This document shows positions 1-7,134 of a DNA stretch of 16,168 nucleotides, one piece after another. Below the pieces are notes generated by a model. It ran no database searches and was not told where the DNA came from. It saw only the letters and a program-made list of their open reading frames with translations. Position 1 is the first letter of the stretch, and every line of letters begins with the position of its first letter. Source of the stretch: JANNFX01 sp040080075. GTDB taxonomy: Bacteria; Pseudomonadota; Alphaproteobacteria; Rhizobiales; Hyphomicrobiaceae. A program made the position numbers and the translations under genes. The DNA is taken from assembly GCA_040080075.1 (NCBI GenBank), contig JBEBJD010000106.1:1-16168 (forward strand), read 5' to 3'.

Positions 1-47
1 CGCCGCCTCTTTCGTTTCGAACATGATTTCCTGGAGGCATTACAGCC

Positions 48-1427
48 ATGACCGTCGACCCGCGTTCAGTTGCAAGTGGCGAGCAGCGCCCGGCGTCGAT
101 CCTGGTGCCGAAAAATCCCAACATTCCCCACATCGTCATCGTTGGCGGTGGAGCGGGTGGACTTGAACTCGCCACGCGGCTGGGCCGAAAACTTGGCCGC
201 AAAGGAAAAGCCGAGATCACGCTGGTTGACCGGGCACGCACGCATATCTGGAAGCCCTTGCTGCATGAAATCGCCGCCGGCAGCATGGACGTCGACAAAC
301 ACGATCTCGAATATCAAGCGCAGGGGCACTGGCACGGCTTCCGGTTCCGCTACGGCGAGATGATCGGCCTCGATCGCTTTCATAAGCGCGTGCATCTGAG
401 GGCCACGTTCGACGAGGACGGCCGCGAAATCACGCCGGACCGCTGGCTGACCTATGACACCCTGGTGATCGCGGTCGGATCGATCAGCAACGACTTCGGC
501 ACGCCTGGAGTGCAAGAACATGCCATCATGCTCGATACACCCGAGCAAGCGGAGCGCTTCAACCGCCGCTTGTTGAACGCCTGCGTGCGCGCCAACGCCC
601 AAGCCGGCCCCGTTCGCCCCGGACAATTGCACGTCGCCATCGTCGGCGCGGGCGCGACAGGCACGGAACTTTCGGCAGAATTGCATCGCACGGCGCGCGG
701 CGTCGTTGCATTCGGTCTCGATAAGATCGACCCTGACAAAGACATCAAGATCACGCTTATTGAGGCATCTCCGCGCATACTGTTGGCACTCCCAGAACAC
801 ATTTCAGGTTCGGTCGCTGAAATTCTGACCGGCCTGGGTGTCGAATTGCGCACCAATTCACGGGTCACATCCGTTTCAGAACAGGGCGTGGCCCTCAAGT
901 CGGGAGATTTTATTCCCTCCGAACTCGTGGTCTGGGCGGCAGGCGTCAAGGGCCCGGAAGTGATCCGCAATCTCGATGGGCTAGAGATCAAAGGATCCAA
1001 TCAACTCGCCGTCAAACCGACGTTAGAGACCACCCTCGATCCCAATATTTTTGCCTTCGGCGACTGCGCGTATCTGCTGTTGCCGGGCGATACTTCCCCC
1101 ATTCCGCCGCGCGCCCAGGCCGCCCACCAGCAGGCCTCGCATCTCTATTCACAGCTCCAGCGGCACCTAAAAAAGGAAGCGCTAAAGCCATTCGTCTACC
1201 ACGACTTCGGCTCTCTGGTATCGCTGGGGCACTATTCAACTGTCGGCAGCCTGATGGGCTTTATCGGCGGCGGCAAAATGCGCATCGAGGGCTTCTTCGC
1301 CAAGATGATGTACCGCTCGCTCTATAAGATGCACGAGATGGCACTGCATGGATTCTGGAAGGTATCTCTCGACACGCTCTCGCGTCTGCTCACGCGCCGC
1401 ACCGAGCCGCACGTGAAGCTGCATTGA
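48..1427 (+). CDS. ndh: Type II NADH:quinone oxidoreductase (NDH-2)
   Basis: Single-subunit FAD enzyme that moves electrons from NADH to the quinone pool without pumping protons; it acts on the cytoplasmic face of the inner membrane. The 459-residue protein is family length. A first Rossmann dinucleotide loop (GGGAGG, residues 33-38) binds FAD, a second (GAGATG, residues 200-205) binds NADH, and the FAD-contacting motif NIFAFGDC lies at 333-340. The segment AQAAHQQ (356-362) matches the conserved quinone-site motif of NDH-2. The C-terminal ~60 residues carry paired Lys/Arg and aromatic residues, as expected for the amphipathic membrane-binding region; there is no transmembrane anchor. The ATG is preceded by GGAGG at 33-37, a strong ribosome site. 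The N-terminal ~25 residues are a non-conserved extension. The gene 20 nt downstream is probably cotranscribed. A related FAD-dependent pyridine nucleotide oxidoreductase with another acceptor is possible but less likely. Confidence 0.9.
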   Translation: MTVDPRSVASGEQRPASILVPKNPNIPHIVIVGGGAGGLELATRLGRKLGRKGKAEITLVDRARTHIWKPLLHEIAAGSMDVDKHDLEYQAQGHWHGFRFRYGEMIGLDRFHKRVHLRATFDEDGREITPDRWLTYDTLVIAVGSISNDFGTPGVQEHAIMLDTPEQAERFNRRLLNACVRANAQAGPVRPGQLHVAIVGAGATGTELSAELHRTARGVVAFGLDKIDPDKDIKITLIEASPRILLALPEHISGSVAEILTGLGVELRTNSRVTSVSEQGVALKSGDFIPSELVVWAAGVKGPEVIRNLDGLEIKGSNQLAVKPTLETTLDPNIFAFGDCAYLLLPGDTSPIPPRAQAAHQQASHLYSQLQRHLKKEALKPFVYHDFGSLVSLGHYSTVGSLMGFIGGGKMRIEGFFAKMMYRSLYKMHEMALHGFWKVSLDTLSRLLTRRTEPHVKLH

Positions 1428-1447
1428 TGTGATCGCATAGCGCGCAA

Positions 1448-1843
1448 ATGGGGCTCGGCATGGCATCTCTCAACACCGCCCAGACCGCCGCGATAACGTA
1501 TGCCATTGCCCTGCTTCTCGCGGGGCTGCTGCTGCTGACAGGTACTCTGTCCCAGCCTGATGTATCCTGGCATCGCATTGCCGGGCACACGTTCATTGCC
1601 GCCATCGCGCCGCTGCCTCCGCTCGCGACGCTGTGGCTCGGCCGCAAACTCGCCAAGAGCGATGCTTCCAAGCGCTGTCTCGCTGGCGGCGTCATCCTGG
1701 CCGTCGCGGTGCCGGTGATCATAGGACTGTTCGTGCTGATCAGCTCGGAGCCGCTCGCGATCTTGTTTCTGTTTTATACGCCCGCTGTCCAGCTCGTGAC
1801 TGGATTGCTGACACTTGCAATGGTCTGGGTATCACGGCGTTAG
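1448..1843 (+). CDS. Small four-helix membrane protein, function unknown
   Basis: I do not recognise the family. The 131-residue product is almost entirely hydrophobic, with four likely transmembrane helices at about residues 14-33, 41-60, 75-97 and 98-128. There are no charged catalytic motifs. It begins 20 nt after the NDH-2 stop on the same strand, so it is probably read from the same transcript, which suggests (inference only) a membrane or respiratory context. No convincing ribosome site precedes the ATG at 1448. An in-frame ATG at 1460 has a weak GGGGC a few bases upstream and would shorten the protein by four residues without touching the first helix. The gene converges on the K+ channel gene. 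Confidence 0.65.
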   Translation: MGLGMASLNTAQTAAITYAIALLLAGLLLLTGTLSQPDVSWHRIAGHTFIAAIAPLPPLATLWLGRKLAKSDASKRCLAGGVILAVAVPVIIGLFVLISSEPLAILFLFYTPAVQLVTGLLTLAMVWVSRR

Positions 1844-1974
1844 AGCGTCCTCAGGCAATGTGGCTCCCGCTCGCCGAGGTCAATACGGCACAACAAAAGC
1901 CCAGGACATAAGCCCGGTTGACGCTTCACGGCCCCGCTGGATCACTGCCAAACCAAGGCCTATTTATTTCTGGC
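1844..1974. other. Intergenic gap between convergent genes
   Basis: This 131-nt gap separates two convergent genes. It holds a short direct repeat (GGCCTATTT, twice, at about 1958-1980) and a very weak GGCC...GGCC pairing, but no convincing intrinsic terminator for either gene. Confidence 0.4.
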
Positions 1975-2895
1975 CTATTTCTGCCGGTCGTGGCGATGCT
2001 CGCGGGTGTATTCGAGAAGCTCGGAAACGCCAAACAGCAGCAGCATTACTCCGCAAATCACCTCGATTGAGGCAAGTGCGCGGGCGAGATTACTGGCCGG
2101 CACGATATCGCCATACCCCACCGTACTGATCGTCACGATCGAAAAATGAATGGCCTCAGAGAACCCGAGACCGCGCGCAATCATGCCAACCCGGAAGTGC
2201 GCGACGGACCCGTATTGCGAGATGATGCAGTAGACCGATGCGAATGCAATGACGAGCAATGCATAGAACGTCAGGAAGGCAAAGGCAGGAATGGCGAGTC
2301 GCGACATGCGCTGAAAGAACTCGTCGAACAACAATGCAGCATCGACCAGAAATACCGCGACACTGCGGCTGACTGCCAGCACGATGGAAGAAATCAGCAG
2401 CATTGCACTCAAGAAAGCAGCCTCAGTGTTGAGCGCCCCTTCCGCAAACAATGACAGCAGGAAGACCCCGGCGCCGACTGCAGAAATTGGCACCAGCCAG
2501 AACATGGCACTAAAGAGGGCGCGGCCGTCACGCATGCGTGGGCTATCGACGAGATGACCGATATCGGCACGCCAGATCATACAGCCAGCGAGAAAGGCCA
2601 AGACCGGGAGCGAGAAACCGATACCCGCAGCCACGGGCCGGATGTGGGCGAACACGTCTTCCATGAAGAAAGCAAATACCGATGCGTACACGGGCACCAG
2701 GTTGACGAACGTCAGCGCGAAGTAAGACCGTTTGGGAAACATCCAGCGAATGAGTATCGAGGCAACCCATGCCGTCACAGCGATGGCAACGAACAGTGCA
2801 TTGGGGCTGCCGGCAACAGCAACGCCGGTGACGCCCACCAGGGCAAACGATATGACGAGCAGTGCCGTCTCTCGACCCGTCAAATCCGACCCCAC
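1975..2895 (-). CDS. Potassium channel protein (Ion_trans_2 pore)
   Basis: Inner-membrane ion channel. The selectivity-filter sequence TVGYGD sits near the C-terminus, after a pore helix and before a final transmembrane helix, the two-helix pore module of prokaryotic K+ channels. About six further hydrophobic segments precede the pore module, so the protein has roughly eight transmembrane helices. It ends about 12 residues after the last helix in a charged tail and has no RCK or cyclic-nucleotide-binding domain, so gating is not obvious. The longest reading begins with GTG at 2922, but that codon lacks a ribosome site. GTG at 2895 has GGAG eight bases upstream, so I use it, giving 306 residues. 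The gene stands alone: the upstream gap holds a hairpin at 3136-3166 and the downstream neighbour is convergent. K+ selectivity follows from the GYG filter; the physiological role is unknown. Confidence 0.85.
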   Translation of the reverse strand: MGSDLTGRETALLVISFALVGVTGVAVAGSPNALFVAIAVTAWVASILIRWMFPKRSYFALTFVNLVPVYASVFAFFMEDVFAHIRPVAAGIGFSLPVLAFLAGCMIWRADIGHLVDSPRMRDGRALFSAMFWLVPISAVGAGVFLLSLFAEGALNTEAAFLSAMLLISSIVLAVSRSVAVFLVDAALLFDEFFQRMSRLAIPAFAFLTFYALLVIAFASVYCIISQYGSVAHFRVGMIARGLGFSEAIHFSIVTISTVGYGDIVPASNLARALASIEVICGVMLLLFGVSELLEYTREHRHDRQK

Positions 2896-3135
2896 CCGGT
2901 TTTCTCCAATGCGCCATGGCACTCTTGTGCCAGTCCGGCAGCCACAACAATTGCCCCCGGCAACGGCATGCGAATCCGGATGAGCGGCATTTAACCCTTA
3001 AACCGCAACTCTCAAGACGGCGAGTTGACTAAGAACAAGGAGGCTTGCGATCAGGACTAGAGTTCGAGCCGCAGCAAGCACAGCTACCCGCTGTTGTGAC
3101 TAGGGTCGTTCCGGTCTTAACTGAATCTTGGAGCG

Positions 3136-3166
3136 GCCCGGCCCCGTCTCTTCGAGACGACCGGGC
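3136..3166 (-). terminator. Strong GC-rich hairpin, possible terminator
   Basis: Outer arms GCCCGG/CCGGGC and inner arms CGTCTC/GAGACG are perfect, with an internal loop of CCC opposite A and a TTC terminal loop. It lies 41 nt downstream of the SnoaL-like gene and upstream of the K+ channel gene, both on the minus strand, where it could end the first transcript. Neither strand has a clean T-run after the stem, so this is either a weak intrinsic terminator or a structured mRNA end. Confidence 0.4.
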
Positions 3167-3206
3167 TAGTTAACTGTTTGGCCGTGCTTCTTTTCGGAAA
3201 ACCGCT

Positions 3207-3653
3207 TCATACTTTTCCGCTCCTCGTGTCCTCAAGATACTGCACAAACTTGGCATAGGCTTCCACGTAAGCAGCGTCCGCCAATTCCTCGAAGCGAACC
3301 AAGCGGCCGTCTTGCGCCCAGCCGGTGAGGCGGATCTTTACGTCAAGCGGCTCGCCCGTGCGCTTATGGATGTAGCAGATCTGTACCACAGAACGGCAAT
3401 TTTCCGCGCCATGCTCAATCAATTCGACATTGAAGGCGTCAATGGAGAAAATGTCCATCATGTGCTGGAGCCGCCAGCGCAGATCATCTTTGCCCACAGC
3501 ACTTGAAGCAAAAGGAACGTTGATGCCGTCGATATTGACGATCCAGACAATGTCTTCGTCGAATAAGGCCATGAAGGCCACGAAGTCACCAGCGATCCAC
3601 TTCAGGTGGGCCTGTTCGAAGGCGCAAGCTCCTCGTTGCCACCCACACGGCAT
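3207..3653 (-). CDS. SnoaL-like / NTF2-fold protein
   Basis: The product resembles small SnoaL-like (NTF2 cone-fold) proteins: an N-terminal helix with the typical W-x-A-G-D-F turn, then DEDIVWIVN, a glycine-containing segment leading to a GKDDLRWRL helix, and alternating strands ending in GRLVRFEELADAAYVEAY, the usual C-terminal strand-helix of such folds. These proteins are often ligand-binding or isomerase-like, but no active site can be assigned. The reading frame is open back to 3920, but residues encoded before 3653 are Arg/Ser/Gly-rich and unlike any domain. I use the ATG at 3653 (148 residues), the only internal start that keeps the whole fold. Its ribosome site is poor (GGGCGGGA about 7 nt away) and its first eight residues look atypical, so the true N-terminus, or an upstream frameshift, stays open. 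Confidence 0.65.
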   Translation of the reverse strand: MPCGWQRGACAFEQAHLKWIAGDFVAFMALFDEDIVWIVNIDGINVPFASSAVGKDDLRWRLQHMMDIFSIDAFNVELIEHGAENCRSVVQICYIHKRTGEPLDVKIRLTGWAQDGRLVRFEELADAAYVEAYAKFVQYLEDTRSGKV

Positions 3654-4000
3654 AAGTTTTCCCGCCCGTTCGCGCTTGCGCTCATACTGCGAGGAAGGCT
3701 GACGTAGCGCAAGGTCTTCCTGACCGGCCGTAGAACTTCTTCCGGCCCGCCCTTGACCCAACCTACCGCCTGCGATGACACTCCCGTTGAGACTTGCCGT
3801 GGATGGCCGCCGCCGTGCTCCGCACGCAGCCGCGTGACGCGGCCATGACACTGCGAGGAGAGAACCGCACTCAACCGGACAGCCCTGAGCCGTGCTTTGC
3901 ACTTGGCCCGAGGATGACACCTTAGAGGAATCGCTGTTAGCCGTTGGGCGATGGATTACGGCGCAAAGGCAATCGCCATGCGCGAGCGCTTCGCGCGCGT

Positions 4001-4032
4001 CACAAAATCAATTCGACGGGCTCAGGCCCGTC
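4001..4032 (-). terminator. Probable intrinsic terminator of argG
   Basis: Perfect 7-bp stem GACGGGC/GCCCGTC with a TCAG loop at 4015-4032. Read on the minus strand it is followed by the T-rich tail GAATTGATTTTG. It starts 45 nt after the argG stop. A competing hairpin (CCCG-CCT / AGG-CGGG) lies at 4027-4046. Confidence 0.55.
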
Positions 4033-4046
4033 CTGCCGAAGGCGGG
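4011..4046. repeat. REP-like palindromic intergenic element
   Basis: A compact nested palindrome bounded by TTCG (4012-4015) and CGAA (4037-4040), containing GACGGGCTCAGGCCCGTC. The TTCGAC-n2-GCTCAG pattern resembles a palindromic repeat widely scattered between genes in proteobacterial genomes. Only one copy was seen here, so its repeat status is by resemblance only. Confidence 0.35.
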
Positions 4047-4077
4047 CGCGACCAGAGCGTCTGACCCCGGATGGCCC

Positions 4078-5310
4078 CTACTTCTTGCCCCTATTCCTCA
4101 CGCCCAGCGTACGCAAGCGCAATGCGTTGAGCTTGATGAAGCCGGCTGCGTCCTTCTGATCGTAGGCGCCCTTGTCGTCCTCGAAAGTGACGAGTGTTGG
4201 CGAATAAAGCGACTTACCACTCTTGCGGCCCACCACGATGACGTTGCCCTTATAAAGCTCAAGCGTGACTTCACCCTCGACATGCTCCTGGCTGCGATCG
4301 ATTAACGCCTGCAGCATGTCGCGTTCTGGCGAGAACCAGAAGCCATTGTAGATCAGCTCTGCGTAACGAGGCATCAACTCGTCCTTCAGATGCGCGGCGC
4401 CGCGATCGAGCGTGACGCTTTCAATGGCGCGATGGGCAGCTAGCAAGATCGTTCCACCCGGCGTCTCATACACACCTCGTGACTTCATGCCGACGAAGCG
4501 GTTTTCGACGAGATCCAAGCGGCCAATGCCATTGTCGCGGCCGAGATCATTCAGCGCTTTCAGCAGCGTCGCGGGTGACATTGCACGGCCGTTGATCGAG
4601 ACCGCATCGCCCTTGGCGAAACCTATTGTGATGGTGGTCACCTTGTCTGGCGCAGCCATCGGCGAGATGGTGCGCTGATAGACGATCTCGGGTGCCTTGA
4701 TGGCGGGGTCTTCCAGCACTTTGCCTTCAGACGAGGAGTGGAGCAAATTGGCATCGACTGAGAACGGGCTCTCGCCCTCCTTGTCCTTGGCGACGGGAAT
4801 CTGATTCTTGCGAGCGAACTCGATCAGGTCTTCGCGTCCCTTGAACGACCACTCACGCCATGGCGCGATGATCTTGATGCCGGGCTCAAGCGCATAATAG
4901 CCCAGTTCAAAGCGGACCTGATCGTTACCCTTGCCGGTGGCGCCATGACAGACGGCGTCGGCGCCGGTCTGCCTCGCAATATCGATTTGCTTTTTGGCAA
5001 TGAGCGGGCGGGCGATCGAGGTGCCGAGCAGATAGACGCCCTCGTAAACGGTGGTGGCGCGGAACATCGGGAACACGTAATCGCGCACGAACTCTTCGCG
5101 CAGGTCCTCAATGTAGATGTTTTCCGGCTTGATGCCGAGCATTTCGGCCTTCTTGCGGGCCGGCTCCAGCTCTTCGCCCTGACCCAAATCGGCCGTAAAG
5201 GTGACGACCTCGCAGGCATAGGTTTCCTGTAGCCATTTCAAGATGATGGACGTGTCGAGGCCGCCCGAATAAGCGAGGACGACTTTATTGATGCCGATCT
5301 TGCTGGCCAT
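4078..5310 (-). CDS. argG: Argininosuccinate synthase
   Basis: Joins citrulline and aspartate, using ATP, to give argininosuccinate: the penultimate step of arginine synthesis, in the cytoplasm. The 410-residue protein has the usual length of the family's main bacterial type. The N-terminal ATP-pyrophosphatase P-loop AYSGGLDTS is at residues 13-21 and the conserved GATGKGNDQVRFE segment at 123-135; the homology runs to the C-terminus. The ATG has AAGGA eight bases upstream. A sigma-70-type promoter (TTGAAG, 16-nt spacer, TATAGT) lies at 5349-5376 and a terminator-like hairpin follows the stop, so it is probably transcribed alone. No argH or other arginine gene lies nearby. A divergent exported-protein gene starts about 200 nt away. 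Confidence 0.97.
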   Translation of the reverse strand: MASKIGINKVVLAYSGGLDTSIILKWLQETYACEVVTFTADLGQGEELEPARKKAEMLGIKPENIYIEDLREEFVRDYVFPMFRATTVYEGVYLLGTSIARPLIAKKQIDIARQTGADAVCHGATGKGNDQVRFELGYYALEPGIKIIAPWREWSFKGREDLIEFARKNQIPVAKDKEGESPFSVDANLLHSSSEGKVLEDPAIKAPEIVYQRTISPMAAPDKVTTITIGFAKGDAVSINGRAMSPATLLKALNDLGRDNGIGRLDLVENRFVGMKSRGVYETPGGTILLAAHRAIESVTLDRGAAHLKDELMPRYAELIYNGFWFSPERDMLQALIDRSQEHVEGEVTLELYKGNVIVVGRKSGKSLYSPTLVTFEDDKGAYDQKDAAGFIKLNALRLRTLGVRNRGKK

Positions 5311-5348
5311 GCTGGTTTCCTTGCCCGAAAATAGTGTGTTTGCGGCGC

Positions 5349-5376
5349 ACTATAGGCAGGGAGCACAAGCCTTCAA
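5349..5376 (-). promoter_or_regulatory. Sigma-70-type promoter of argG
   Basis: On the minus strand, TTGAAG (5371-5376) and TATAGT (5349-5354) are separated by 16 nt, close to the TTGACA/TATAAT consensus. It lies about 40 nt upstream of the argG ATG. No separate arginine operator could be recognised. Confidence 0.55.
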
Positions 5377-5401
5377 GCCCGGCAAACGGCCCGCGACCAT
5401 A

Positions 5402-5430
5402 TTGTCTGACCCCTTCGGCTGCGCAAAATT
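5402..5430 (+). promoter_or_regulatory. Candidate promoter of the exported protein gene
   Basis: TTGTCT (5402-5407), a 17-nt spacer and AAAATT (5425-5430) lie about 75 nt upstream of the GTG at 5507. Only a moderate match; suggested by position. Confidence 0.25.
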
Positions 5431-5506
5431 CCATCAAACCGCCGCGTTTGGAGCGTGGCGTCGCGTAAGGATGCGGCACTTGCGATGATTTGGGGATTTT
5501 CAGGTT

Positions 5507-6187
5507 GTGAACCGATTGTTCTTTTTTGCTCTGACATCAGCAGGCTTGATCGCCGCGGGCGCTGCGCCAGGATTGGCGCAGGATGCCCCCACCACCGTCC
5601 AGTCGCCGGTGGTTACAACTCTACCACTACCAGCGGTAGCCGCGCCGTCTAAAGCGCCAGATACAGCCAAAGATGCGGCCAAAGCAGCCGCACCTGTCAA
5701 AGTTACAAAGCCCAAGATCAATCCACCGGCAGCCAATGCCGCGGCTGATGCGCCCGAAACGCTGCCATGGGCTGCCGGCACCAAGCCCACACCAGGTGCA
5801 AAACCAGCAGCGGGCAAAACAGCGGACAAAGCCAAGCCGGCTGCAGCTGCAGCGGAAGGGACACTCAAGATGCCGTGCCCCGGGCTCTATGAAGCCGCGT
5901 GCCGCGAAGTGCCAGCGTGTACATGGATCGCCGACGTCAAATTGCAGACGGGAGCCGACGTCAAAGCACATTGCGTTGACCGCAATCCGAAAGGCTCTAA
6001 AGACGCAGCTAAGAAAGCAACGGATAAGAAATCCAGCGCCGCGGCTGTGAAGCCTAAACCGGCCGCATCGGCCTCTGTCGCTGCGCCTGCGGTGGTTCCG
6101 GGCGTAACGGACTCAAAAGTCAGCCCCCCTTCAGCGGCAGCGCCGGCAACCGCGCCACCAGCTGCCACAGCAAATCCGGCGCCATAG
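5507..6187 (+). CDS. Exported Ala/Pro/Lys-rich protein with four-Cys core
   Basis: Not a family I can name. The start is GTG, with GGGGA about 10 nt upstream. Residues 1-25 form a signal peptide: basic MNR, a hydrophobic stretch, and a likely signal peptidase I site after GLA (residues 22-24), so the mature protein is periplasmic or secreted. Residues 26-118 and 165-226 are low-complexity Ala/Pro/Lys/Thr, likely extended and disordered. Between them is a compact segment (about 122-160) with cysteines at 124, 132, 138 and 156 and the pattern C-x5-C-x-W, which could fold with two disulfides. The layout suggests a small disulfide domain held on flexible linkers, perhaps spanning the cell wall layer. 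The gene converges with the 6206-6841 gene only 18 nt away. Confidence 0.75.
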   Translation: MNRLFFFALTSAGLIAAGAAPGLAQDAPTTVQSPVVTTLPLPAVAAPSKAPDTAKDAAKAAAPVKVTKPKINPPAANAAADAPETLPWAAGTKPTPGAKPAAGKTADKAKPAAAAAEGTLKMPCPGLYEAACREVPACTWIADVKLQTGADVKAHCVDRNPKGSKDAAKKATDKKSSAAAVKPKPAASASVAAPAVVPGVTDSKVSPPSAAAPATAPPAATANPAP

Positions 6188-6205
6188 ATCGAAGCTTTGT
6201 AGGAA

Positions 6206-6841
6206 TTAGACGCTGTAGGGCCAGTACGTAGCTGGCTTGGCGTACATAGCCGCCGGACCCCAGCCATTGAAATTGGCTGCGGAGGCATAGCCGCTGTCAG
6301 ACCGGAAGCTCGAAAACGCCGATTGCATCTGTCCCGTGGCGACTTCGGCGGCCTCCATCATGGCCGCGTTCGCCGTGGCTGTGGGCCAGGCAACTGACTT
6401 TGGCATACCGGCTGAGAGCATGAAAAACGCCATTGGCCATGCTGCAGGGCCACCGCGCAACGGAAACATATTGAACCAGACTTCGAATGGGTTCACCGCG
6501 GGCACGACTGGATTGGAGAACAACGACATGGCGCCCGGCAGAGCGCTGGATGGCGCAGCAAAAAGTCCCAGCCAGGCCATCGGATCGGGAAAGCCTTGGG
6601 CGCTGCTTTTACGGGCAAAGTTCGCAGGACTCTGGCCATAGTAAGCGGCAGAATCAGCGTTTGGATTGAACCAGCTCGTTGGCTTGGCCTCTGCTTCAGG
6701 TGCAGCGGCTTTCACGGCCCGGCCGCAGGCATCGATGGCCTCATTGGCAACGCCCCACCACATCGCGGTCGCGGCCTCGGCATAGCCAAACATGGCCTCA
6801 GAACAGCAATTGGCAATCCGTTCTGCTTTTTGATGCGGCAT
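6206..6841 (-). CDS. Trp/Pro/Phe-rich protein, function unknown
   Basis: Not recognised. The 211-residue product has an Ala-rich amphipathic helix at residues 8-46 containing the hydrophobic patch AMWWG, a Pro/Phe/Trp-rich middle (80-150) with a semi-hydrophobic stretch AAWPMAFFMLSAGMP near 133-147, an Ala/Met-rich helix (155-176) and a Tyr/Trp/Asn-rich tail. It lacks a signal peptide and a clear transmembrane helix. The mix of amphipathic helices and exposed aromatics recalls proteins that coat hydrophobic surfaces, such as phasins on polyhydroxyalkanoate granules, but no phasin motif can be pointed to, so that is only a suggestion. GAGAG lies about 10 nt before the ATG. An AT-rich stretch (6900-6980) upstream probably holds the promoter. 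Confidence 0.7.
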   Translation of the reverse strand: MPHQKAERIANCCSEAMFGYAEAATAMWWGVANEAIDACGRAVKAAAPEAEAKPTSWFNPNADSAAYYGQSPANFARKSSAQGFPDPMAWLGLFAAPSSALPGAMSLFSNPVVPAVNPFEVWFNMFPLRGGPAAWPMAFFMLSAGMPKSVAWPTATANAAMMEAAEVATGQMQSAFSSFRSDSGYASAANFNGWGPAAMYAKPATYWPYSV

Positions 6842-7042
6842 AAGTTCGAACTCTCGTCAATCAATGGGCCAAAAAGGGCGCCTTGCACACTTCGCGCCTC
6901 GAAATTGGATGTATGTGCGCTGCAAAAAACTACTATTGATTGATGATATGAACAAACTGTTTCTACAAGAATTATGATCCTCCTATGGTCGCACCCTGCA
7001 ACGCAGCAATTGGGCACTTACCCGATGCGAGAAAAAGACTGA
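6842..7042. other. AT-rich upstream region, likely promoter
   Basis: Part of a 303-nt gene-free stretch. Positions about 6900-6980 are clearly AT-richer than the surroundings and lie upstream of the minus-strand gene that starts at 6841. No single -35/-10 pair stands out. An isolated AGGAGG on the minus strand near 6978 has no usable start codon behind it. Confidence 0.35.
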
Positions 7043-7118
7043 CTAGTGTGGCGTCGCGCCATAGTTGACCAGTGGTGCGGCAAGGCTGGTGTCAACTATG
7101 GCGCGATGAACGCCACAC
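7043..7118. repeat. Long bulged palindrome, copy 1
   Basis: Inner arms are a perfect 15-bp match (7055-7069 with 7091-7105), and outer arms GTGTGGCGT/ACGCCACAC (7046-7054 with 7110-7118) pair after a 4-nt bulge (ATGA, 7106-7109). The loop of about 21 nt can pair further (ACCAG/CTGGT). Both arms carry GTGGC and CGCGCCA, shared with copy 2. On the minus strand, TCTTTTTCTC follows about nine bases beyond the stem, so it could also help end transcription. Confidence 0.85.
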
Positions 7119-7134
7119 GAAGCCCATGATGTTG

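Larger units (their letters stand above)
3654..4077. other. 424-nt region with no convincing gene
   Basis: Between the SnoaL-like gene and argG. Open frames exist on both strands, but their translations are Arg/Ser/Pro-rich with no recognisable domain, and the longest is just an upstream extension of the SnoaL-like frame. The only structured part is the hairpin and REP-like palindrome at 4011-4046, just downstream of argG. The rest may hold the promoter of the SnoaL-like gene, or decayed coding sequence. Confidence 0.5.

Noticed and set aside
2146..2994. Long plus-strand open frames opposite the K+ channel gene
   Set aside because: Shadows of the channel gene: highly charged, no domain, no ribosome site, while the minus strand has a clear pore motif.
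2992..3003. CtrA-like TTAA...TTAA
   Set aside because: Spacing is three bases rather than seven.
3061..3085. tRNA-like T-loop (GTTCGAGCC)
   Set aside because: No matching acceptor or anticodon stem can be built around it.
3892..4305. Plus-strand 137-codon frame across the argG end
   Set aside because: Overlaps argG antisense and has no recognisable domain.
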